DNA of 64,000 bases, from positions 620,001 through 684,000 of the forward strand of contig NZ_CP093313.1 of assembly GCF_025264625.1 (NCBI RefSeq), in the 5' to 3' direction. Position 1 is the stretch's first letter. Each line of letters begins with the position of its first letter. Below are positions 8,784 through 16,712 of the stretch, one piece after another. The notes beneath the pieces are model-generated. The model was not told the origin of the DNA. It searched no databases and saw only the letters and a program-made list of their open reading frames with translations. The DNA comes from Occallatibacter riparius. GTDB lineage: Bacteria; Acidobacteriota; Terriglobia; Terriglobales; Acidobacteriaceae. The position numbers and the translations under genes were made by a program.

Positions 8784-10925
8784 ATGCGCAAAGAAGATGA
8801 GATCTTTCGGGACCTATCGGTCGTCTGCACCTCGCCAGGCTACGTACATGCTTTGGCGTACCTCTGCTTCCGAAACACCGTGATCAGTTACTCTTCCGAG
8901 ATGTCAGCCGAGGACACGGCCCATTTGTTCTCGAGAGAGCATTTAATCCGTACCGAAAGGTCGACCTTGATCGGACTTATGGTGCAGCAGGCAATCGACT
9001 GGTCATTGCCGGATGCGAAGACATTGCAGCGCTACATCGATGAAACAGAGAGATTGCTTGAGGAATTTCACGAGAGCATGTCGGGTCCGACAGTGGAGGA
9101 GCTTCGAAGAGCCGTGGAAACCGGTAGCGGAGCGAACCCCTTTCAACGAGGGGAGAATCTGCGCGAGCCCATCTTTTACAGTGGCGAATCAGCGTATTCT
9201 TTCCAGTTCCGTGACCTCTCTGTTCCGAAGTACCAAGCCGATAACCCATGGTTAGAAAAGCAGAGGGGCTTCACCATCCAAAGCGCCCGCGATGTCGTTC
9301 ACGCTTTGGTCAAGTTGCAGAACGGCAAATTTACTTCGACCTTTGCTAGTCTTGCGGACCTCAGTCCAGAAGAGTGGACCTTCTTGCCCTCCTTTGTCTT
9401 CACTGTCGATGAACTCGCAGAGGCTTCAGACATGGATCGAGGTCTGATCGAGCGGGTCGTGAACACCTTCATTCTGCCGGCCGATCAGAGAAATGCCTGT
9501 TTTCGCGCTGTTGACGATTTCAACGTAGTTTGTGCAGCGCCAATAATTCCGATTCGCGACGGGCAACTTCTCCTGCTCGAACAGTACACACTAGAGCAGT
9601 CGCTGTATGAATCGCCGTTCTTTTGGATGTGGGATGACAAAGCCTATCGCAATACATTGCATGTCAATCGCTGCAAGTTTCTTGAAGATCTATCGGAGGC
9701 GCGGCTAAAGGCGATTTTTGGCGAAAGAGCCGTGCTCTCCAATATCCGGGTCAGCGAGGGCAAGGGAAAGGACGCGGGGGAAATCGATACTCTAGTCCTA
9801 TTCGGTGATCGTGCCATCATCGTGCAGGCGAAATCAAAACGGTTGACCATGGAAGCGCGGAAGGGGAATGACAACCTGATCCGCAGTGACTTCAAGAAGA
9901 GTGTTCAGGACTCCTATGATCAAGCCCTCGGGTGTGCGCGAGCTTTGACGAGCTCGAGCTATGCGTTTCTCAGGCCCGACGAGACAAGGATCGAAGTACC
10001 GAAAAACCTCAAAGAAATATACATCCTCTGTCTGGTCTCAGATCATTATCCCGCGCTGAGCTTTCAGGTGCGGCAGTTCTTGAAATATGAAGCAGACCTT
10101 GTGATACAAGCTCCATTCGTACTCGACGTCTTCACATTGGACGTGATCGCAGAGATGCTCGAGACTCCGATTCAATTCCTTAGCTATTTAAAGAGGCGGG
10201 CCAGCTATCAAGAGAAGATTTACACCGGCCACGAGTTGACGATCCTCTCGTATCACCTCAAGCGGAATCTGTGGTTTGAAGAACAGTACGACATGATTCA
10301 GCTTGGAGATGACATTGCCGCTGATCTCGATATCGCGATGATGGTCAGGCGCGAAGGAGCACCGGGTCCACGCACACCGGATGGGATCTTGACCCGTGTT
10401 AAGGGCACTAGGGTAGGCGAGATCTTGAGGCAGATCGAATCCAGACCCAATCCAGGCACGATCAATCTTGGATTCGCTTTGCTTATGTTGTCGGAAGACG
10501 CAGTGGTCAATCTGAGCGATGCCATTGACAAAATGGCTTGGCAATCAGCTAACGACGGATCCCATCACGACCTAACCATGCCAATGGGAGAAAGCGGAGA
10601 GGGTCTAACCGTACATTGCAATAGCCATCCGATCCCTGTCGCCGTCCCCAAACTGGAAAAGCATTGTTTAATGCGCAAATACAGAGCTCGTGCGGCTCGG
10701 TGGTACGGTATTTGCATTGCCCCGGACGCTTCAATCCGATTCGGTGTCAATCTCGAGTTCACGTGGGAGCCAGATCCGACAATGGATCGTGTCATTAGCG
10801 CTTATCCGGGGCACGGCTCGTTCACTAGCATGTCAGCACCCCACGGGAAACGGGGGAAGATCGGCCGCAACGATCCCTGTCCTTGCGGAAGCGGTCGAAA
10901 ATTCAAGAAATGCTGCTCGCTCTGA
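8784..10925 (+). CDS. Large SEC-C motif protein with a NERD/nuclease-like central domain
   Basis: A 713-residue cytoplasmic protein. The last 20 residues hold a SEC-C zinc-binding motif, GRNDPCPCGSGRKFKKCC. Around residues 325-355 the pattern GEIDTLVLFGDRAIIVQAKS resembles the D-x(n)-E/Q-x-K core of the NERD and restriction-endonuclease-like folds, with K in AKSK as the candidate catalytic lysine. The N-terminal 200 residues are mostly helical and unassigned. No signal peptide or membrane segment is seen. The coding sequence is visibly less GC-rich than its neighbours and is bordered on both sides by several hundred non-coding bases, which suggests horizontal acquisition. A role in nucleic-acid processing or defence is possible but unproven; no partner genes flank it. 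Confidence 0.75.
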   Translation: MRKEDEIFRDLSVVCTSPGYVHALAYLCFRNTVISYSSEMSAEDTAHLFSREHLIRTERSTLIGLMVQQAIDWSLPDAKTLQRYIDETERLLEEFHESMSGPTVEELRRAVETGSGANPFQRGENLREPIFYSGESAYSFQFRDLSVPKYQADNPWLEKQRGFTIQSARDVVHALVKLQNGKFTSTFASLADLSPEEWTFLPSFVFTVDELAEASDMDRGLIERVVNTFILPADQRNACFRAVDDFNVVCAAPIIPIRDGQLLLLEQYTLEQSLYESPFFWMWDDKAYRNTLHVNRCKFLEDLSEARLKAIFGERAVLSNIRVSEGKGKDAGEIDTLVLFGDRAIIVQAKSKRLTMEARKGNDNLIRSDFKKSVQDSYDQALGCARALTSSSYAFLRPDETRIEVPKNLKEIYILCLVSDHYPALSFQVRQFLKYEADLVIQAPFVLDVFTLDVIAEMLETPIQFLSYLKRRASYQEKIYTGHELTILSYHLKRNLWFEEQYDMIQLGDDIAADLDIAMMVRREGAPGPRTPDGILTRVKGTRVGEILRQIESRPNPGTINLGFALLMLSEDAVVNLSDAIDKMAWQSANDGSHHDLTMPMGESGEGLTVHCNSHPIPVAVPKLEKHCLMRKYRARAARWYGICIAPDASIRFGVNLEFTWEPDPTMDRVISAYPGHGSFTSMSAPHGKRGKIGRNDPCPCGSGRKFKKCCSL

Positions 10926-11011
10926 TCAATCTTGGGGCGATTGAAGCGCCAGGTACGAGCCCTTGCTAATCGATCGTCAGTCAATGCCAAATCGCCTACG
11001 CACTCACCGAC

Positions 11012-11040
11012 AGTAACTCGACAGTTGCGATCGAGTTACT
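11012..11040. repeat. Perfect 10-bp inverted repeat, 9-base spacer
   Basis: AGTAACTCGA (11012-11021) and TCGAGTTACT (11031-11040) flank cagttgcga, 87 bases past the stop of the SEC-C gene. No T-run follows, so it could be a weak terminator, an operator or an intergenic repeat. The remaining non-coding sequence from 10926 to 11399 shows only this element and the dispersed repeat at 11228. Confidence 0.6.
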
Positions 11041-11227
11041 TCCTATTAGGAGGATCGCTTGCGCGAACCTGCCCGCTCGCTCGCGTTTGTGATCCGGTCG
11101 GCCCTCACCCGTGACCACCATCACAGACTCCACCCTCAAATTCGCCTACCCTGCTCAGGTGAGTCGTGGTGTGCCTGGGCTCCTCTCCTAACCAAACGAC
11201 GAACTGAAGGGGAGTAACTAGAAAGGG

Positions 11228-11277
11228 ACTGGGTTTACTAGAAAATTAGCTACCCCTCCCCCTGTTTTTACTTCTCC
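11228..11277. repeat. Dispersed 50-bp intergenic repeat, copy 1
   Basis: This segment recurs at 57504-57553 in the same orientation with one mismatch (T at 11234, G at 57510). Its core reads TTACTAGAAAATTAGCTACC followed by a C-rich run and TTTTTACTTCTCC. Both copies lie in AT-richer intergenic DNA about 46 kb apart. Function unknown. Confidence 0.9.
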
Positions 11278-11399
11278 AAATCTTCGCTAATTTTCGCTTA
11301 TTCGGCTCATACAAAATAGATTAGCTCAATATGAATAAGCATATGCGCAAAATCGAATATGATTTGCGAACGAGGTAAAGGTTATTAGCTGATTAACAG

Positions 11400-11621
11400 C
11401 TATTCCTTCTTGGAACCGCGCTTCCTATACGCCTTCCCATCCGGATCGGTCAGAACATCCTTCCCATCCTCCGCGGCGATTGAGAACTTCCGCCGGCCGT
11501 CCGACGGCTTCCGGCTCTTGTCCGACGCGGCAATATGCTCATCCGCCCGAAACATGAACACCACCAGAACCAGAAGCAACGGAGCACCAAGCAACAGCAC
11601 GTCCATACCATCGGAATGCAT
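11400..11621 (-). CDS. Small single-span membrane protein, unknown function
   Basis: About 73 residues with one hydrophobic span (DVLLLGAPLLLVLVVFMF) near the N-terminus, then a charged cytoplasmic tail rich in Lys, Arg and Asp that ends RKRGSKKE. I chose ATG 11621; a TTG at 11645 and an ATG at 11606 are also possible, and none has a strong ribosome-binding site. No family is recognised. The coding signal is plausible: a clear span, no internal stops, and a separate intergenic region with an inverted repeat upstream. It could be an envelope accessory protein like others in this region, but that is only positional. Confidence 0.5.
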   Translation of the reverse strand: MHSDGMDVLLLGAPLLLVLVVFMFRADEHIAASDKSRKPSDGRRKFSIAAEDGKDVLTDPDGKAYRKRGSKKE

Positions 11622-11675
11622 CGGCAACTCAAAACCAGGCGGCAAGACACCGCCTAAAGGGGAATTCCAACCATG

Positions 11676-11694
11676 GTAACTGTGATTTAGTTAC
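11676..11694. promoter_or_regulatory. Inverted repeat GTAACT-N7-AGTTAC upstream of the small membrane gene
   Basis: The arms are perfect 6-mers. Its right half shares ATTTAGTTA with the candidate BlaI site at 15862, but the left half does not fit, so assignment to the same regulator is weak. Confidence 0.3.
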
Positions 11695-11760
11695 TCAGTC
11701 ACTCATAAGCCAGTTACCTAGGTTTATACCCTCAGCGCAGCAAAAGATACGGCACTTTAG

Positions 11761-12276
11761 TCACGGCCGAATCTCCACCGGCGTCCCGACGGGAACCAGC
11801 TTCCAGATCTGCTCAATCTCATCGTCCGTCACCGCCACGCAGCCGAGCGTCCAGTCGATGGTGCGGTGCGCCGCGCCAATCCAACCTTTCCCGTTCGGCA
11901 GCCCATGAATCATGATCTTGCCGCCCGGGCTCACACCCAGCTTCGCCGCCCGCCGTCGATCCTCTTCATTGGGATACGAGATGTGCAGCGCCTTGTGATA
12001 CGCCGAGTGCTCGTTGCGGCTGTCGATCACGTAATGCCCTTCCGGCGTGCGCCCATCGCCGGCGCGCTCCTTCGCCGCCAGCCCTCCCGATCCCAGCGCC
12101 ACCTTGTAACTGCGAATCACCTTCCCGCCGGCGAGCAATTCCAGCACATGATCCTTCTTCAGAATCAGCACCGAATCGGCCCGCTCAGTTGGAGCCGCAG
12201 TTTTGGAACCCGCGGGCACCGCAAGCCACAACACCGCGGCCATCACAATCCAGGGCCACAAGAAGCATTTCCGCAT
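11761..12276 (-). CDS. L,D-transpeptidase (YkuD domain), exported
   Basis: A 171-residue secreted protein with an N-terminal signal (WPWIVMAAVLWLAVPAGS) and one YkuD catalytic domain. The active-site pattern is present: MIHGLPN (His), then about 20 residues on TLGCVAV with the nucleophilic Cys; the usual Ser of S-x-G-C is Thr here. Family members cross-link peptidoglycan stem peptides or attach proteins to them in the periplasm, by a route insensitive to most beta-lactams. It lies downstream of the blaI-M56-htrA cluster on the same strand but is separated from it by a terminator, so it is probably transcribed on its own. The envelope theme of the neighbourhood fits its role. Confidence 0.88.
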   Translation of the reverse strand: MRKCFLWPWIVMAAVLWLAVPAGSKTAAPTERADSVLILKKDHVLELLAGGKVIRSYKVALGSGGLAAKERAGDGRTPEGHYVIDSRNEHSAYHKALHISYPNEEDRRRAAKLGVSPGGKIMIHGLPNGKGWIGAAHRTIDWTLGCVAVTDDEIEQIWKLVPVGTPVEIRP

Positions 12277-12335
12277 GCCGCAACTCTACACCGTCTCTCC
12301 TACTCCCTATTCCCTGTTCCCTATTGCCTGCCTTC

Positions 12336-12373
12336 AAAAAATGCCCCGGACGCGCTCTCCGTCGTCCGGGGGC
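12336..12373 (-). terminator. Rho-independent terminator of the htrA gene
   Basis: Read on the minus strand, a GC-rich stem (GCCCCGGACG on the plus strand at 12343-12352 pairs with CGTCCGGGGGC at 12363-12373, one bulge) is followed by ATTTTTTG. It lies about 30 bases past the htrA stop at 12401. Confidence 0.8.
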
Positions 12374-12400
12374 TGAGAGAATCAGTGGTCAGTCGCAAAC

Positions 12401-13969
12401 TTACTGGCGGTCCTGCGCAAGGTTCTGCGCCGGATGCACCGTGCGGTAACTCGAGTTACCCTGCGACCACACCAGCAGCAGGATGTCCTTATCGGCCGGA
12501 GTCGTGTGCACATCGCTCGCAAACTCGCTGGCCGAGGCCGCCGGCTTGCGGTTCACTTCCTCGATCACATCGCCAGGCTGCAGTCCCGCATCCTCCGCCG
12601 GGCTGCCGGGCTTCACGTCCTGCACCACAACGCCCTTCACCTGCTCGGGAACGTTGAACTGCTGCCGCGCATTCTCATCCAGGTTGCCAACGGCCACGCC
12701 GATCTTGCCCTTCTGGCCGCTGTTCTCGCCCGCATTCGAAGCCTGCTCCGTCTTTGCCTTGAACTGCCCCACAGTCAGGTTCACCGTCATCGGCTTGCCG
12801 TCACGCACCACGTTCAGCTTCAGCGGAGTTCCGGGAGTCATCTCGCTGACCGCCATCTGCAGTGCGCCCGCGTTGCCCACCGGCTGCCCGTTCGCCTCTG
12901 TGACGACGTCACCCTGCTTCAGGCCGCCGCTCGCAGCCGGCGAGTCCGGCGTCACCTGCGCCACAATCGCGCCCGACGCTTCCTTCAGCTTGAAGAACTC
13001 GGAGTTTGCCGGCGTCACGTCGTTGATGTTGATGCCCAGGTATCCGTGCTCCACCTTGCCATGCTTGATGATCTGGTCGGTCGTTGCGCGTACCAGCTGC
13101 GCCGGAATCGCGAATCCCGCGCCCGCAAACGAGCCGTTGTTCGTAATGATGAACGTGTTGATGCCCACCAGCTCTCCGTGCGCATTCACCAGAGGCCCAC
13201 CCGAGTTACCCGGATTGATCGCCGCATCCGTCTGAATATAGCCACCCGGTTTCCGCGCGTCATCCGAGTAGGGATTCGGCCGGTTCAGCGCGCTCACAAT
13301 GCCGCGCGTGACCGAAAACTGGAAATACCCGAACGGACTGCCAAACGCCAGCACCGTCTGTCCGGGCTGCAGCTTGGCCGAGTCACCCCAAGTCACTGTC
13401 GGCAGGTCCTTCGCGTCCACCTTGATCACCGCGAGGTCAGTCAGCTTGTCCGTGCCGATCACCTTCGCGGGCAGCACGCGGCGATCGTTCAGCGTCACGC
13501 GGATCTGCGTCGCCCCATCCACCACGTGGTTGTTGGTGACAATGTACCCGTCCGGCGAGACGATCACGCCCGATCCCACCCCGTGCTCAAGCTGCGGCCG
13601 CTGGCGGCCAGGCGGCATCATCTGCCCGAAGAACCGCTGCAAGCCGGGAGGCAGTTGCTGTTGCATTTGGCCACCATCCTCGTCATCGCCATCTCCGCCG
13701 CCCATCGTCATCTGACCGGCGGGCACCCGCGCCGTCACCGACACATTGACCACCGCCGGCGTCACTTTCGCTGCCACCGCTTCCATGGCGTGATCAATGC
13801 TCGTCAGCGCCGCAATGCTGTTGTCGTCGAGCGCCGGGGTGTTTGACGCCGCATGTACCCCACCGTGTCCGGCAAACATTGCCGCACCAAGGCCAAACGC
13901 AGCAGCCACGGCAGCCGGCGCCGACAGTCTCTTTGCTCCACTTACTAAATGATTAGTTGTACCAGACAT
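12401..13969 (-). CDS. degP: Periplasmic HtrA/DegP-type serine protease with two PDZ domains
   Basis: A 522-residue Do-family protease/chaperone for misfolded envelope proteins. The start at 13969 is preferred (GGAAG just upstream); an in-frame GTG/ATG start further up would precede the signal-anchor-like segment APAAVAAAFGLGAAMF by an unnatural stretch. The trypsin-like domain has the complete triad: His in VTNNHVVDGA, Asp in DLAVIKVD, Ser in GNSGGPLV. Two PDZ domains follow (about residues 305-400 and 425-510), the full DegP layout. It lies 73 bases after the M56 metallopeptidase gene, in line with blaI, so it is probably part of that operon. A candidate BlaI-like operator overlaps its fifth to ninth codons. 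Confidence 0.92.
   Translation of the reverse strand: MSGTTNHLVSGAKRLSAPAAVAAAFGLGAAMFAGHGGVHAASNTPALDDNSIAALTSIDHAMEAVAAKVTPAVVNVSVTARVPAGQMTMGGGDGDDEDGGQMQQQLPPGLQRFFGQMMPPGRQRPQLEHGVGSGVIVSPDGYIVTNNHVVDGATQIRVTLNDRRVLPAKVIGTDKLTDLAVIKVDAKDLPTVTWGDSAKLQPGQTVLAFGSPFGYFQFSVTRGIVSALNRPNPYSDDARKPGGYIQTDAAINPGNSGGPLVNAHGELVGINTFIITNNGSFAGAGFAIPAQLVRATTDQIIKHGKVEHGYLGININDVTPANSEFFKLKEASGAIVAQVTPDSPAASGGLKQGDVVTEANGQPVGNAGALQMAVSEMTPGTPLKLNVVRDGKPMTVNLTVGQFKAKTEQASNAGENSGQKGKIGVAVGNLDENARQQFNVPEQVKGVVVQDVKPGSPAEDAGLQPGDVIEEVNRKPAASASEFASDVHTTPADKDILLLVWSQGNSSYRTVHPAQNLAQDRQ
13944..13957. promoter_or_regulatory. Candidate BlaI-type operator inside the htrA start region
   Basis: ACTAA-ATGA-TTAGT, a perfect 5+5 inverted repeat with a 4-base spacer. 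Arm and spacing are identical to the site on the blaI promoter at 15862-15875. It lies 12-25 bases inside the coding region. Confidence 0.45.
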
Positions 13970-14042
13970 AACGCTTCCACTCCAGGGTTGAATTGTTTTG
14001 TTTCCAGGCTTGCGTGCGGTTTTCGGCCGCACAGTAGATTCC

Positions 14043-15398
14043 TTAAATCTTGATCACCAGCCAGCCGTCCGGCGTCTGCAGTACGGCAAACGTGCAGCGC
14101 ACCACGACAGGCCGACGGGTATGACGACCGGTCTGCTGCATTGCCATCACGACCTGCGGCGGTACGCCCAGATCGTCAAAGTCAGTCATCACCAGTAGCG
14201 TGCCCGCTACTTCGACCGGAGGAGGAGGTGACATCAGGTTTGCCAGCCGTGCCGGAGGCTCCGCCTTCTTCACTCGGCGGCAGAGCGCGGCCTTCTGGGG
14301 CTTCCCAGGCTTCGTCGTCGCGCTGGGAAGAACTGCCTTCACCAACTGGGGAGTTCCGCCCATCGACCGAGCTACTTCATGCGCATCGAGCGCAGGCGAA
14401 AAATTCTGGGCCTGGGCTGCGCGGGTCAATGGGCTGAACCGGACGAGTTGGGGGGAGCGGGCGAGGATGAGGGTGCAGGCCAGCGCTCCGGTCGTCAGTC
14501 CGGCCATGGCGGCGAGGGCCGGCCTGCGGCCCATGGATCGAGCCGGTTCACTCAGGATTCGTTGGACGCGCCGCACCAGTTCGGGCCGCCGCTCCCATGC
14601 GCCGAGTGCCAGGCTGAAACCGCGCCGAACCAAGGTAAATTCGGCCAGATGAGTGAGGCACAGGGCATAGGCTTTGCGGCCGGATCCGGCGTGCAGGACA
14701 CGATCATCGCAGGCCAGTTCTCGCTCGGCGCAGAGGCGGCGTTCTACCCAGGCCAGCGCAGGGTTGAGAGGAAAGAGAACCAGGGCAAGTTTCTGCAGCA
14801 GGTTCGTCCAGTCGTCGCCGCGGTGGAGGTGCTCCATTTCGTGAAGAATCACTTGCTTGAGTTCCGCCTCGGAGAGCTGCTCGAGCAGGGCCGGAGGAAC
14901 CAGGATCCGGGGGCGGAAGAATCCAAGCACGCTGGGACGGGCGACTTCGTCAGATGCGCACAACGCGACGGGATGGCCGTTGTGCACCAGCAGCGGCTTG
15001 AGCGCGTCTGTTACTTGCGCCGGGACGGCGTTTCGGCCCATGCGGCGCAGGTGAAGCGCTCCTGAAGCGAGCTGCGCGAGGCGAATCAGCGACATTGCCA
15101 GCCAGACGGCAGCCACCGCCAAGCTCCAAAGTGGATTGAGTCGGACGGCGTGGCTTGCGGACGCTGCGGGCAAAGCCTCCTGTCCGCCGATGAATACCGG
15201 CAGGATGTGGAGCAAGGCGAGCAGGATAAAGACGTTGAGCCAGATGACGGAGCGGGCTGCGGCGCTCAGGCCGGGAAGCATGCGCAGCACGAGGAATACG
15301 ATGGCAGCCAGCAGCGCGCCCTGCCAGATGGCCGAAACCAGGGCTCCCGTCGCAGTGGCCGACAGGTTGACTGCGTGCAGAACCAGCTCGTTCATCAC
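14043..15398 (-). CDS. M56 family membrane metallopeptidase (BlaR1/MecR1-like)
   Basis: A 451-residue polytopic protein of peptidase family M56. Four hydrophobic segments are visible (about residues 10-50, 85-110 and 305-325), with the zinc-protease motif HEMEHLHRGDD near residue 190 on the cytoplasmic face. In BlaR1/MecR1 this site leads to cleavage of the BlaI/MecI repressor after an external signal. The C-terminal part here is Pro/Lys-rich and lacks the penicillin-binding sensor domain of BlaR1, so the stimulus is probably not a beta-lactam bound covalently. It overlaps the upstream blaI gene by four bases, the usual coupled arrangement, and is followed by htrA. I infer an envelope-stress sensor. 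Confidence 0.88.
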   Translation of the reverse strand: MMNELVLHAVNLSATATGALVSAIWQGALLAAIVFLVLRMLPGLSAAARSVIWLNVFILLALLHILPVFIGGQEALPAASASHAVRLNPLWSLAVAAVWLAMSLIRLAQLASGALHLRRMGRNAVPAQVTDALKPLLVHNGHPVALCASDEVARPSVLGFFRPRILVPPALLEQLSEAELKQVILHEMEHLHRGDDWTNLLQKLALVLFPLNPALAWVERRLCAERELACDDRVLHAGSGRKAYALCLTHLAEFTLVRRGFSLALGAWERRPELVRRVQRILSEPARSMGRRPALAAMAGLTTGALACTLILARSPQLVRFSPLTRAAQAQNFSPALDAHEVARSMGGTPQLVKAVLPSATTKPGKPQKAALCRRVKKAEPPARLANLMSPPPPVEVAGTLLVMTDFDDLGVPPQVVMAMQQTGRHTRRPVVVRCTFAVLQTPDGWLVIKI

Positions 15399-15799
15399 CC
15401 GACCTCCGTCGACGTGGCCTCGTCCGGCGCCAGCGCGATTGCTTCTTTAAGACGCCGCAACTCTTCCGCCGTGATCTCTTCGTCCCCGAGCAGGCTCAGC
15501 AGGAGGCGCTCACGTGAGTTGCCGAAGAACCGCTGGAGCACATTCTTGACTTCGCTGCGGCTGGCTTCGTGCTCGGCCACGGAGGGGCTGTAGAGGAATG
15601 CCCGGCCCTCCTGACGGTGGGTCACGTATCCCTTCTGTTCGAGGATGCGGACGGTCGTCAGCACCGACGTGTAGGCAAGGGGAGTCTCGCCGGCGCAGGC
15701 GGCCACCAGGTCGGCAACGCTCGACTCACCGCGGGTCCACATCACTCGCATGAGCCTTAGCTCGGCCTGGGTCAGCGTGTTGGAGGGCTTTGGGGGCAT
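15395..15799 (-). CDS. blaI: BlaI/MecI/CopY family transcriptional repressor
   Basis: A 134-residue winged-helix repressor. The DNA-binding half shows the family pattern: LTQAELRLMRVMWTRGESSVADLV, then LAYTSVLTTVRILEQKGYVTH, and a wing region with RAFLYSP. The helical C-terminus forms the dimer and, in relatives, contains the site cut when the M56 partner is activated. It is the first gene of a minus-strand operon with the M56 peptidase (4-base overlap) and probably htrA. Its own promoter carries a palindrome over the -10 region, which suggests autorepression. Confidence 0.93.
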   Translation of the reverse strand: MPPKPSNTLTQAELRLMRVMWTRGESSVADLVAACAGETPLAYTSVLTTVRILEQKGYVTHRQEGRAFLYSPSVAEHEASRSEVKNVLQRFFGNSRERLLLSLLGDEEITAEELRRLKEAIALAPDEATSTEVG

Positions 15800-15861
15800 C
15801 TGCTTCTACTGCTACTCAGGAAGAAGGCGCCTTCCAACGCCTTCACTCTGTCAGACGAATT

Positions 15862-15892
15862 ACTAATAATTTAGTTAGCGAGCGGAAGTCAA
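15862..15892 (-). promoter_or_regulatory. blaI promoter with overlapping palindromic operator
   Basis: On the minus strand, TTGACT (15892-15887) is followed after 17 bases by TTATTA (15869-15864), a plausible sigma-70-type -35/-10 pair. The palindrome ACTAA-TAAT-TTAGT at 15862-15875 covers the -10 element, as expected for a repressor site. It lies about 65 bases before the blaI start. Confidence 0.55.
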
Positions 15893-15949
15893 GAAAAGAC
15901 CGCCGAGGAAGGAGGGGGTGGGGCTGATCCGGGGCTGGATGCTGCGTTT

Positions 15950-16340
15950 TGCACCACCTTTGGTGCAGAGGGCGGAGGGGGGGGTCCCCGGCCACTCTCC
16001 CGTCCCGGGTTTGCACCTTTTGCGGTGCATGGGGGGAGGGGGTGGGGTCTCTGTGCTTCCCCAGATCCCTCTGGCGTTGCGCCCCCAAGTCGCCCTGGAG
16101 GGGTGGGGGCTGCCGTTCTCTCTCCCGTTCCCACCGCTTCCACGTGCGGGGGGGATGGGGGGTGCCTGACCCTGTCCTTGCCCCCGGTTTGCACCTTTTG
16201 CGGTGCATTGGGGGAGGGGGTGGGGGGTGCACTGTTTCCTCTGCCCTCGCAGCCGATTCGTCCCCAGCCCACCGCAGGAGAGGGTGCTGCCGCCTTTGCC
16301 GGCTCACACCTGCAGACCCGGGTTTAGGGGGAGGGGGGTA
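15950..16340. repeat. Hairpin plus G-tract repeat field upstream of blaI
   Basis: Three units combine the stem TGCACC/GGTGCA with a following G-rich run: 15950-15983, 16010-16047 and 16188-16227. The second and third units match at 37 of 38 positions. Their runs (G6-A-G5-T-G4) and further G-tracts at about 16147-16162 and 16327-16340 could form G-quadruplexes on the plus strand. Open frames across the region are Pro/Gly-rich products of the composition and I do not call them genes. The rest of 15893-16712 shows nothing else recognisable. Confidence 0.75.
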
Positions 16341-16712
16341 CCCCTTTTCCCTTTTTCCTGGGCGGCCGTGTCAGCCGCTTCCCTGTTTTTGGACAAAGAT
16401 CTTCCTGCACCGCAAATGGGCGCAATTGGGATTATGGGGTGGTTCGAGGATGGCGGCTGTGCGCGCCATCACAGAGCTAGGTTCAGGAGTGGGTTGGGGC
16501 GCCAACTTCAAAAGCCGGGGATCACTCCTCCGGTCTTCGAGGCGCGGATCGGTAAACGGAAGCCGACAGCTTGAGTACTTATCCGGTTCGGTGAGTGCAT
16601 CGGGGATGATGCGCTAATTGGCTTCGGCGGTGAGGCACGGCACCCTCTCCTTCTCGCCTCTCGAAAGTCGACTGACTCACTCTGAGATAAGGCGTCGACC
16701 AGTCCCGCTAAG

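Noticed and set aside
12445..12460. Perfect 16-bp palindrome GGTAACTCGAGTTACC inside htrA
   Set aside because: It shares TAACTCGA with the inverted repeat at 11012, but it lies near the 3' end of a coding region and probably arises by chance; no regulatory role can be supported.
12434..13846. A 470-codon open frame on the plus strand opposite htrA
   Set aside because: It lies entirely antisense to a complete protease gene with a full catalytic triad, is Arg/His-rich, has no domain or ribosome-binding site, and follows from the high GC content.
15950..16340. Possible CRISPR array
   Set aside because: Only three units with unequal spacing (about 60 and 178 bases), no spacer regularity and no cas genes.
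15889..16617. Overlapping open frames in the G-rich region (127-222 codons)
   Set aside because: They encode Pro/Gly/Arg runs set by the G-tracts, lack ribosome-binding sites and overlap one another on both strands; repeat structure explains them better.
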